A DNA stretch of 43,699 bases from an uncultured Atopobiaceae bacterium (GTDB lineage: Bacteria > Actinomycetota > Coriobacteriia > Coriobacteriales > Atopobiaceae): contig CANQNP010000007.1 of NCBI GenBank assembly GCA_947625235.1, forward strand, positions 1 through 43,699. The letters are read 5' to 3'. Under the pieces are notes generated by a model. The model did not search any database, was not told the DNA's origin, and saw only the letters and a list, made by a program, of their open reading frames with translations. This document shows, piece by piece, positions 24,098-31,478 of this stretch (positions within the stretch are counted from its first letter, which is position 1; every line of letters starts with the position of its first letter). The translations under genes and the position numbers were made by a program.

Positions 24098-25027
24098 ATG
24101 GAGACCACCACATATTCCCAGGCGCTCATCGAGGCGATCGGTGGCGCCGCGAACATCCGCTCCTTGGCCATGTGCATGACGCGCCTTCGCCTTGAGCTGC
24201 ACGACATTTCCCGCGCGGACCTCTCCGCCATCCGCGCGATCCACCACGTCCTCTCCGTGCGGCGGCGCGGCGATGCGGGAGTCGAGGTGGTGTTCGGCCC
24301 GGCGATTGTGAACAACGTGGCCGACGACCTCTCCTTCCTCCTCGACATCCCCATCGCGCGCAAGAACGCGAAGGCGGTGGTGAAGCTCACGCCAGCCGGG
24401 CCGAGGCGGGAGCGCCCGCGGACCACGGGCTACGTGGGGCGCAGGCGGGCCATGGAGCACGCGCCGACCACCTTGAGCAGGGACGACCTCGAGCACCTGA
24501 AGGAGCTCCTGAACTCCGTCGACCTCGCAAGCGATGAGGCGCCCACAGGCGATGGCGAGCTCGGCGATTGCGCGATCCTCGTGCTGAACGGCCCGAACAT
24601 GAACCTCCTCGGCGTGCGCGAGCCGGGCATCTACGGCAAGAACACCTACGACGACCTCGTGGAGCTCTGCCACCGCACCGCCATCGCCGAGGGATTCGGC
24701 GAGGTGCGGTGCTACCAGTCGAACCACGAGGGCGACCTCGTGGACGCCATCCAGGAGGCGCGGCTCTCCTACGACGGGATCGTCTTGAACCCCGCCGCCT
24801 ACACGCACACCTCGGTCGCCCTCCTCGACGCCCTCAAGGCCGTGGGACTTTCCACGGTCGAGGTGCACATGTCGGCCGTGATGGAGCGCGAGGGCTTCCG
24901 CCAGACGTCCTACGTGCGCGAGGCCTGCATCGCGCTCGTGGCCGGCGAGGGGCTCGAGGGCTACGCCCATGCCATCCGCATCCTCGCCGAGCACCTGCGG
25001 GGCACTCAGCCCTCCTCGCGGAAGTAG
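24098..25027 (+). CDS. aroQ: PTS EIIB (glucose-type) domain fused to type II 3-dehydroquinase
   Basis: A 309-residue fusion. Residues 6-83 match a glucose-family PTS EIIB domain: ALIEAIGGAANI, then the phosphocysteine motif MCMTRLRL with Cys26, and VEVVFGP. A basic linker (about 90-155) leads to type II dehydroquinase (158-300), which converts 3-dehydroquinate to 3-dehydroshikimate: LNGPNMNLLGVREPGIYG with catalytic Arg174 and Tyr179, YQSNHEG, AYTHTS with His236, and VEVHMS with His257. Two small departures are NPAAY for NPGAY and SA for SN after EVHM. It supplies the one shikimate step otherwise missing from this cluster. The EIIB domain may let sugar-transport phosphorylation tune the enzyme; that is inference. 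Start ATG 24098; the 3' end overlaps dgt by 22 bases. Confidence 0.88.
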   Translation: METTTYSQALIEAIGGAANIRSLAMCMTRLRLELHDISRADLSAIRAIHHVLSVRRRGDAGVEVVFGPAIVNNVADDLSFLLDIPIARKNAKAVVKLTPAGPRRERPRTTGYVGRRRAMEHAPTTLSRDDLEHLKELLNSVDLASDEAPTGDGELGDCAILVLNGPNMNLLGVREPGIYGKNTYDDLVELCHRTAIAEGFGEVRCYQSNHEGDLVDAIQEARLSYDGIVLNPAAYTHTSVALLDALKAVGLSTVEVHMSAVMEREGFRQTSYVREACIALVAGEGLEGYAHAIRILAEHLRGTQPSSRK

Positions 25028-26247
25028 GGGTGCGACGGCAGCTTCGCCGTGAGCTGAGGGTCGATGCGCGCGGCAAGCGCGAGGAAGTAGTTGTCGCTCA
25101 TCGACGCGAGGTAGTCCACGCACGTCTGATCGAAGTCGGCCTGCCAGTCGTAGCGCTGGCCGTAGTAGCCGCTCTCGCGCTCGAGCTGCGCGATGTGGTG
25201 GCGAAAGATCGGCGAGCTCTCGTCGCCTGCCTCGAGCCACGCGATCGCCGTGGCGTACACCGCGCGGAAGAGCTCCTCCACGAGCCGGGCCGTCTCGCCG
25301 GAGAGCTCGGTGGTTTGGTAGATCGTGGCGTAGTTCTCGCGCTTCGCCCGCGCGAGCTCGTGGAACGCCTCGTCGCTCATGGAGATCCAGCCGTGCTCTC
25401 CCGCGCCTTCGGCGGTGCCGTCGAGCGAGTGCTCGACGATGTCGGCGATGAAGTAGCCGAGGGCGAAGGCGTTGTAGTCGCCCGCCTGGCCGCGATGGAA
25501 ATCCTCGGGCGCCACGTGGTGCGCGCGGATGGCGTCCGCGCGGTCCTTGCCCACGTAGGCGATGATGTCGGCGATGCGCACCACGCAGCCCTCGAGCGTC
25601 ATCGGGACGAGGTGCGAGACCACGCGATCCCCCTCGTGCACGGCCGCGCGCACCGCGCCGTCGAGCGCGGCGAAGCTCGTCACGCCCGTCGGCGTGAAGC
25701 GCCGGCGCTCGTATTCGCCGTTATGGCAGAGGGCGCCGTCGAGCGTCTGCAGCGTGAGGTTTCGGTGGTAGAGCGCGTCGAGCACCCGCACCGAGTGCAC
25801 GTTGTGGAAGAAGAAGCGGCCGCAGCGCTCGTGGAGGATCTCGTTCAGGAAGCGCTCGCCGGCGTGGCCGAAGGGCGTGTGGCCGATGTCGTGGCCGAGC
25901 CCGATGGCCTCGATGAGCTCGAGGTTCAGGCCGAGGGCGCGGCCGATGTCGCGCGCGACGCGCGAGACGAGCTGCACGTGGAGGCCGCGACGCGTCACGT
26001 CGTCGTTGGCGGCGAAGGAGAAGACCTGCGTCTTGCCCGCGAGGCGGTTGTAGGCGGGCACGTTCAAGATCTTCTCCACGTCGCGCTGGTAGGCGGGGCG
26101 AAGGACGGTCTGCTCGTCGCGCACGGCGTCGCGGCGAAGCGCATCCGCGTCCCGCGCGGCGTAGGGGCTCGTGAAATGCGCCTCGACGCGGCGCGCCACC
26201 TCGCTGGTGGCGGCCGGGGAGAGCCACCTGTCGGCGCGCGGGCTCAC
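25006..26247 (-). CDS. dgt: dGTPase-like HD-domain triphosphohydrolase
   Basis: A 413-residue HD-superfamily protein of the dGTP triphosphohydrolase family, which cleaves dNTPs to nucleoside and triphosphate. Metal residues are His90 (TRRGLHVQ), His119-Asp120 in GLGHDIGHTPFGHAGERF, and Asp in VRIADIIAYVGKD. The start RPAYQRDVEKILNVPAYNRLAGKTQVF corresponds to the usual RxxFxxDxxRIxxxxxFRRLxxKTQVF. I chose the GTG at 26247, overlapping the upstream stop (GTGA) with GGAGGAG behind it. The substrate may be dGTP or several dNTPs. It is the last gene of a coupled three-gene operon and overlaps aroQ tail to tail. Confidence 0.9.
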   Translation of the reverse strand: MSPRADRWLSPAATSEVARRVEAHFTSPYAARDADALRRDAVRDEQTVLRPAYQRDVEKILNVPAYNRLAGKTQVFSFAANDDVTRRGLHVQLVSRVARDIGRALGLNLELIEAIGLGHDIGHTPFGHAGERFLNEILHERCGRFFFHNVHSVRVLDALYHRNLTLQTLDGALCHNGEYERRRFTPTGVTSFAALDGAVRAAVHEGDRVVSHLVPMTLEGCVVRIADIIAYVGKDRADAIRAHHVAPEDFHRGQAGDYNAFALGYFIADIVEHSLDGTAEGAGEHGWISMSDEAFHELARAKRENYATIYQTTELSGETARLVEELFRAVYATAIAWLEAGDESSPIFRHHIAQLERESGYYGQRYDWQADFDQTCVDYLASMSDNYFLALAARIDPQLTAKLPSHPYFREEG

Positions 26248-27647
26248 GCCCGCTCCTCCCCCACCACGAAGCAGCCCATGTTCAGGCGATCGGTCCACTC
26301 GCCGATCGTGGCCTCGCGTCCGCAGCGCGTGAAGACGCCCGAGAACTTCCCGCGGAAGAGGAAGAGCCCCTCCATCATGGATTCCTCGCGGCAGATGAGC
26401 GGATCCTCGCCCTTGGGCAACGTGCCGCCGAGGTAGACGGCGCTTCTAAATTGCGGCGCGTAGCGCTGGATCACGCATCGCGTCTCGGCGGCGCGCAGGA
26501 GCACCTCCTGCCAGGCCTTCGGCGTCTCGTCGAGGCCCGCCACGACGCCCATCGCGTTATAGCCGTCCTGCGGCTTCACGATCCACTCGTCCTTCTCCAC
26601 GAAGCGGGAGAGGTCCGTCTCGGGGCCGAGGATCTCGGTGTAGGGCACGTGCTCCTCCACGAAGTGCCGCTCGGCGCCCGAGAGGAGGTCGCGCAGCACG
26701 GGGCTCCTGAGCGCGGCGAAGACGGTCTTGGTCGCGCAGGGCCAGGTGCGAAAGCCCCCGACCACGCACGCGAGCTGCTCCGCCTGCGCGCGCACGAGCG
26801 CCGCGGAACCTTGGCAGGGCTTCTCGAGCATCTCCGAGAGCACCGCGCGGCGCCACACGAGATCGAGCGGCCCCAACGCATCGGCAAGCACGGGCCCCTC
26901 GGCGCCTTCCGCCACCCGAAGCTCGCGGATCTCGGAGAAGCGGCACGTGACGCCCCTCTCCGCGAAGACCTCGACGAAGTGGTCGACCTCGTCGGCGGAG
27001 ATCGATTCGCCATAGTCCACGACGCCGATCACCGGGCGCTCGGCCGCATGGCCGCCCACGCCAGCACCTTTCCACTGCCCGTAGGTCTCGAGGATCGCCT
27101 TCGCACAGGCTCGCACCACGTCGAAGGTGCGGGTGGAGGGGTGGCGCCCCGAGAACGCTCGCCACGTCTTCGAGCGCGCGATCGCCTCGCTCACCTCGAC
27201 GGCGCTCGTCATGCCGGCCGAGCCGTCGGTGTTGAGCTCGCAGAACCAGAACTCGCCGGTGCGCTCGTTCAGGAAGATGTCCACGCGGGCGAGCGGGATC
27301 TCGCACTCGTAGCCCGTGGGAAGGAGGCAAAGCCCCTCCACCTCCTTCGGAAGGCCGAAGGCGGCGCGCACCTCGGCGCTCTCGCGATAGCCGCGCGTGA
27401 CCTTCTCCATGACGCGGCCCATGGTCTCGGCGATGTCCGCGAGGTAGCGCGCGCCGTCCTCCGTGAAGAGCTTCGGCGTGAAGGCCCAGGAGAGCGGCTG
27501 GCCGTGGTAGAGGGCGTGCGTGGTGGCGAGGTAGGCGTCGCCCGCGGCGCGGCTCTCGACGTCACCGCCGAGCTCCGCGCAGCGCGCGTTGAACTCCTCC
27601 TCGAGGGCGAGGCCTCGCCGGGTGGTGGGAAATTCGCGCGCAGCCAC
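26244..27647 (-). CDS. Circularly permuted ATP-grasp-like ligase, function unknown
   Basis: A 467-residue protein starting with GTG at 27647, with GGAGG 6-7 bases before it. The pattern resembles glutathionylspermidine-synthase-like / circularly permuted ATP-grasp proteins: RVDIFLNERTGEFWFCELNTDGSAGM (about 118-143; the E-x-N-x-D segment normally binds magnesium) precedes VIGVVDYGES, DLVWRR and, near residue 375, EWIVKPQDGYNAMGVV, the ATP-binding Lys/Gly loop. Such enzymes form amide bonds between a carboxylate and an amine through an acyl phosphate. The substrate cannot be deduced. It sits between an SGNH-GNAT fusion gene (1 base away) and dgt (GTGA overlap). Confidence 0.65.
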   Translation of the reverse strand: MAAREFPTTRRGLALEEEFNARCAELGGDVESRAAGDAYLATTHALYHGQPLSWAFTPKLFTEDGARYLADIAETMGRVMEKVTRGYRESAEVRAAFGLPKEVEGLCLLPTGYECEIPLARVDIFLNERTGEFWFCELNTDGSAGMTSAVEVSEAIARSKTWRAFSGRHPSTRTFDVVRACAKAILETYGQWKGAGVGGHAAERPVIGVVDYGESISADEVDHFVEVFAERGVTCRFSEIRELRVAEGAEGPVLADALGPLDLVWRRAVLSEMLEKPCQGSAALVRAQAEQLACVVGGFRTWPCATKTVFAALRSPVLRDLLSGAERHFVEEHVPYTEILGPETDLSRFVEKDEWIVKPQDGYNAMGVVAGLDETPKAWQEVLLRAAETRCVIQRYAPQFRSAVYLGGTLPKGEDPLICREESMMEGLFLFRGKFSGVFTRCGREATIGEWTDRLNMGCFVVGEERA

Positions 27648-27648
27648 G

Positions 27649-29811
27649 TTAGCCCTCCATCGGAATGTAGATCTGGCGGGTCTTCACGACTTCGAACCCG
27701 AGGGCCTCGTGGAGGGCGAGCGACGCATCGTTTGCGGCCATGACCTGGCTGAACGGCGTCCAGCCCTTCGCGAGGTGCTCGTTGGCCTTCGCGGCGAGGA
27801 GCGCGGAGCCAAAGCCGCGCCGGCGTGCCCGCGGGAAGACCTCGAGCATGCCGAGGGCGCCGTCGGGATGCTCGCCGATGAAGCCCACGAGCTGGTTGTC
27901 GAGGTCGAAGCCGCCGAGGATCTGCCCCTTCGCGAGGAGGTGCGCGATCTCGGCCGCGCTCGCGCCCTCGGGGAAGCTATAGGCCTTGCGGATGACGCTC
28001 GCCCAGCTCGGAGCGAGCGTGCGGATGTCGAGCTCCGCCTCCACGGGAAGCGGGTCCGTGCCCTCGTAGACCACGAGCGTGTAGGGCATGCTCGCCTCGT
28101 TCGTGGAGAACGTGCGACGGAGCACCCCCTCGAGCTCGGGCGAGAGCACCACCGCGAGGCTCGGCCGCGTCTGCCTGGCCATCGCGCGCTTGGCCTCGAT
28201 CACGTCCGTGCCCCAGAAGTAGCGGGTCCCGTCGGGCAGGTCCACCGTGGCGAATCCCTCGCTCGCGTAGCTCATCTTCCCGAGCCCGCGCGCGACGATC
28301 TGCTCCATGGGCACGGAATCGAGCGGGCCCTCGGCGAAGAGCGCGAGCACCGCGTCGATGTCGACTTCGCGCACGCGCGCCGTGCCGCGCGAGGGGGCAT
28401 CCGCCTTGAGCGCCCTGCGTATCGCCCGCGCATCGAGCACCGCCGTGGCGGCGGCGCTCGATACGGCATCGTCCTCCGGTTCCGGCTCCATCTCCTGCTC
28501 GATGGCCTCCTCCGCGACGCCCGTGGAGGAGCGCGCGAGCGCCTCGTCTTCCGCCTCGACCTCCGGCTCTGCGATGGGCGCGACCTCGGCGGCCTCCGCG
28601 AGCGCCTCCTCCTCGAATACCTGCGCGGCCTCGAGGTCCTTGGCCTCGGGCGATGCCGCGCGAGCAGTCGGGGCGGCCATGCCCCCGCGAGCGCGGAGGA
28701 AGCTCGGTAGCGCGCGATCCTCGCGTTCGCGCTCGGTGATGGGCGGCTTGCCGGCGAGGACGCGCGTGATGCGCTTCGCCATCTGGGCGTGGCCCGCCGC
28801 GTTCGGGTGGTCGGCATCGTCCATGAGCGAGGGGTCGGCGTCGAGCAGGTCCTCGCCGTCCACGAGCTCGAACTGCGGCCAGCGCTCGGAGATCCGCTCG
28901 AGGATGCCCGGGAACTCGCGCCAGCAGCTCTTCGCCATGGAGGGGCGCTCGCCTTCGTCGTGGTGCGTGGGCGTTTGGATCCACGTGGGGCGGTCTCGCC
29001 AGAGGCGCCTCAGCACGCCGAGCGCCGCGCGGGCATCGCGTTCCACCGCACCGGCGTAGCACTCCTCATGGCGATACGCCCCGCCATAGGCCACCCACAC
29101 GAGGTCGGGGTCGATGCGTCCCGCAAGGGGCGAGAGCGCGCTCGGCTGGAAGACCTGCGAGAGGAGGCCCTGGTTCACGACCTCGAGATCGGCCTCCCTA
29201 CGAAGCGACTGCGCCCACCCGAGGCCGGGATCGTGGGCGTTTTGGCCCTGCGCCACGGAACCGCCGAGCACGAGGAGGCTCTTTCGCGCGGGTGCCGGCG
29301 CCACGTCGGCCGTGGCGAAGAGGCCACGCACGCGGCAGGGGGAGAAGACGGGGAGCCAGAGGCGCACGAGGCGCTCCTTCGCACCCTCCTCGTCGGAGAG
29401 GTCGATGACGAGCAGGCCCTCGCCGTGGACGTCGAGCACGCCCTCCACGTGGCGGGCGTCCACGTCGACGGAGAAGCCGTCCTCGGAGGCATCCGCCATC
29501 TCATCGCCCACGCGCGCCGAACCACTCTCGCGCGCGACCTCCACGCCTACGCGCGTGGCGCTCGTCACGACCTCCACGCAGATGCCGGCCGTCGAGAGAG
29601 CCTGCGCCCGGTAGAGCGCGGGATGCCAGGCCGCCACGCTCGAGAGGGCGCGGATCTGCTCGCGGGTGAAGCGAAGCGGGCGCACCCATGCCGCTTCTGT
29701 GCCGGAGGCCTCCCCTTCCAAGGCGATGAAGCCGGAAAGGAAGTCCTTGGCCCTGGCCTCTTGGGGCCACGAGCCTGCCGTGTCGAGCGTCTGCCACTGA
29801 AGCGTTGCCAT
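27649..29811 (-). CDS. SGNH hydrolase - GNAT acetyltransferase fusion
   Basis: A 720-residue cytoplasmic protein (no signal peptide). Residues 1-170 look like a beta-sandwich of the SsfX3 type found before SGNH domains. Residues 177-352 are an SGNH/GDSL hydrolase: block I LGGSVAQG with nucleophile Ser185 (Gly replaces the usual Asp), and block V DADHPNAAGH (332-341). Residues 375-475 are a Glu/Ala-rich linker. Residues 480-720 form one complete GNAT acetyltransferase, with acetyl-CoA loop RARRRGFGSALL (661-672) and ANDASLALHEALGFE, possibly preceded by a degenerate GNAT copy. This would pair deacylation and acylation in one chain. GGGGAGG precedes the ATG at 29811. First gene of the operon with the ATP-grasp and dgt genes. 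Confidence 0.75.
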   Translation of the reverse strand: MATLQWQTLDTAGSWPQEARAKDFLSGFIALEGEASGTEAAWVRPLRFTREQIRALSSVAAWHPALYRAQALSTAGICVEVVTSATRVGVEVARESGSARVGDEMADASEDGFSVDVDARHVEGVLDVHGEGLLVIDLSDEEGAKERLVRLWLPVFSPCRVRGLFATADVAPAPARKSLLVLGGSVAQGQNAHDPGLGWAQSLRREADLEVVNQGLLSQVFQPSALSPLAGRIDPDLVWVAYGGAYRHEECYAGAVERDARAALGVLRRLWRDRPTWIQTPTHHDEGERPSMAKSCWREFPGILERISERWPQFELVDGEDLLDADPSLMDDADHPNAAGHAQMAKRITRVLAGKPPITEREREDRALPSFLRARGGMAAPTARAASPEAKDLEAAQVFEEEALAEAAEVAPIAEPEVEAEDEALARSSTGVAEEAIEQEMEPEPEDDAVSSAAATAVLDARAIRRALKADAPSRGTARVREVDIDAVLALFAEGPLDSVPMEQIVARGLGKMSYASEGFATVDLPDGTRYFWGTDVIEAKRAMARQTRPSLAVVLSPELEGVLRRTFSTNEASMPYTLVVYEGTDPLPVEAELDIRTLAPSWASVIRKAYSFPEGASAAEIAHLLAKGQILGGFDLDNQLVGFIGEHPDGALGMLEVFPRARRRGFGSALLAAKANEHLAKGWTPFSQVMAANDASLALHEALGFEVVKTRQIYIPMEG

Positions 29812-29887
29812 GATGTACCTCCCCTGCCCCATGTTCCCACGAAAGTGCGCGCCGCTGGGCTCCCATTCAATCGGCAACCACCAATCC

Positions 29888-29927
29888 GGCGCCGATGCGG
29901 CGCCAGCGGTGGCCAAGCCCCTACAAT
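29888..29927 (+). promoter_or_regulatory. Possible promoter and palindrome of the GH13 gene
   Basis: TACAAT (29922-29927) is a fair -10 box on the plus strand, 43 bases before the ATG at 29971. At the -35 position lies the second half of an inverted repeat, GGCGCC-GATGC-GGCGCC (29888-29904), which could be an operator. There is no recognisable -35 consensus. Confidence 0.35.
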
Positions 29928-29970
29928 CCCCGAGGAATGATCGGGTGCGTGCGAGGGATGGAGGATTTCA

Positions 29971-31398
29971 ATGGCGCCTTGGTTCGAGAGCGCGCGGTTC
30001 TACCACATCTACCCCCTCGGGCTCTGCGGGTGCCCGCGGGAAAACGATTTCCAGAGCGCGGAGGCGCAGCTCGCGCGCGGCGCCGAGGAAAGGGGAATTC
30101 CCCTGCCACCTCCGCCCTTCGCGCGCCTTCGCGAGTGGGCGGACCACGCCTGCGCGCTCGGCTTCACCGCCATCTACATCGGTCCCCTCTTCCAGAGCTC
30201 CACGCACGGCTACGACACGGTGGACTACCGCCAGGTGGACAGTCGCCTCGGCACGAACGACGACTTCCGCGCGTGGGTGGCGCACTGCCACGAGATGGGC
30301 GTCAAGGTCGTGGTGGATGGCGTCTTCAACCACACCGGGCGCGACTTCTTCGCCTTCCGGGACCTCCGGGAAAAGCGCGGGGATTCCTGGGCGAGGGATT
30401 GGTACCGGGGCGTGAACTTCGACTGGGCCGGGCAGATGGGCGACGGCTTCGGCTACGAGGGCTGGCGAGGGGTCGACATCCTCCCCGCGCTCAACCTCCA
30501 AAACCAAGAGGTGCGCGACTACCTCCTCGACGTGGCGCAGTTCTGGTTCGAGGACTTCGGGATCGACGGCATCCGCCTTGATTCCGCGGACGTGATGGAC
30601 TTCGAGTTCCTCCGCCAGCTCGTGGGGCGCATGAAGGGGCTCAGGAGCGACTTCTGGCTCATGGGCGAGGTCATCAACGGCAACTACGAACGCTGGCTGA
30701 ACGACGCGCACCTTGATTCCGTGACGAACTACGAGCTCTCGAAGGCCATCTGGAGCGGCCACAACTCGCACAACTACTTCGAGATGGGCCACAACGTCCT
30801 TCGGCTCTTCGGGCCGTGGGGCGCCTGCCAGGGAGCGCACCTCTACACCTTCTGCGACAACCAGGACGTGGAGCGCATCGCCTCGAAGCTCGCCGACGGG
30901 CGCGACCTCGTGCCCGTGACGATCTTCCTCTACACGATCCTCGGGATCCCGAGCGTCTACTACGGCTCCGAGTTCGGCATCCAAGGGCGAAAGGGCCAAG
31001 GCGCGCTCGCGGACGAGCCGCTGCGCCCCGCGCTCGACCTCGCCACGCTCGAGGTGCCGCATCCGGAAATCTGCCCCCTCATTCGCGCGCTCTCGGACGT
31101 GGCCGACGCGCATCCCGAGCTTTCCTGGGGAGAGTACCGTGAGCTCTCGCTCCAAACGGAGACCTACGCCTTCGCGCGCGTGCTCGGCGCCGAGCATCCG
31201 CAAAACCCCACCGGGCACGACATGGCGTGCGTGACGGCGCTCTCGAACGCGAACGAGGACCGCGAGCTCTGGATGGACCTTCCGCTGCAGGCGAGGGAGG
31301 CGCGCGTGGCCGCCGGCGCGGGCGAGGCCGAGATCTTGGACGGCAGGCTCCGGGTAAGCCTTCCGCCCCATGGGGGATGTGTGGTCGAGCTTGCCTAG
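29971..31398 (+). CDS. Intracellular GH13 alpha-glucan/oligosaccharide hydrolase
   Basis: A 475-residue alpha-amylase-superfamily enzyme without signal peptide, so it acts on imported sugars or glycogen-type stores. Conserved regions: I VVDGVFNHTG (114-123), II GIDGIRLDSADV with nucleophile Asp204, III LMGEVI with acid/base Glu233, and IV FCDNQDV with Asp299. Region IV has Gln298 where most GH13 enzymes have His. A short all-beta domain closes the protein. Substrate specificity (cyclomaltodextrinase, neopullulanase, oligo-1,6-glucosidase or other) cannot be fixed from these motifs. GGAGG stands 6 bases before the ATG. The next gene on the strand is the EIIB-ROK fusion. Confidence 0.85.
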   Translation: MAPWFESARFYHIYPLGLCGCPRENDFQSAEAQLARGAEERGIPLPPPPFARLREWADHACALGFTAIYIGPLFQSSTHGYDTVDYRQVDSRLGTNDDFRAWVAHCHEMGVKVVVDGVFNHTGRDFFAFRDLREKRGDSWARDWYRGVNFDWAGQMGDGFGYEGWRGVDILPALNLQNQEVRDYLLDVAQFWFEDFGIDGIRLDSADVMDFEFLRQLVGRMKGLRSDFWLMGEVINGNYERWLNDAHLDSVTNYELSKAIWSGHNSHNYFEMGHNVLRLFGPWGACQGAHLYTFCDNQDVERIASKLADGRDLVPVTIFLYTILGIPSVYYGSEFGIQGRKGQGALADEPLRPALDLATLEVPHPEICPLIRALSDVADAHPELSWGEYRELSLQTETYAFARVLGAEHPQNPTGHDMACVTALSNANEDRELWMDLPLQAREARVAAGAGEAEILDGRLRVSLPPHGGCVVELA

Positions 31399-31425
31399 GG
31401 GTCGCATGGCGCGCGACCTCGCCGC

Positions 31426-31431
31426 TACACT
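31426..31431 (+). promoter_or_regulatory. Possible -10 box of the EIIB-ROK gene
   Basis: TACACT in the same GCTACACT context as upstream of the DUF697-like gene, 48 bases before the ATG at 31479. No -35 match. Read-through from the GH13 gene 80 bases upstream is also possible. Confidence 0.3.
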
Positions 31432-31478
31432 GGGATCGGATCGAAGTGTTCGCCGCGATCGAGAGTGCCGGAGGTCCC

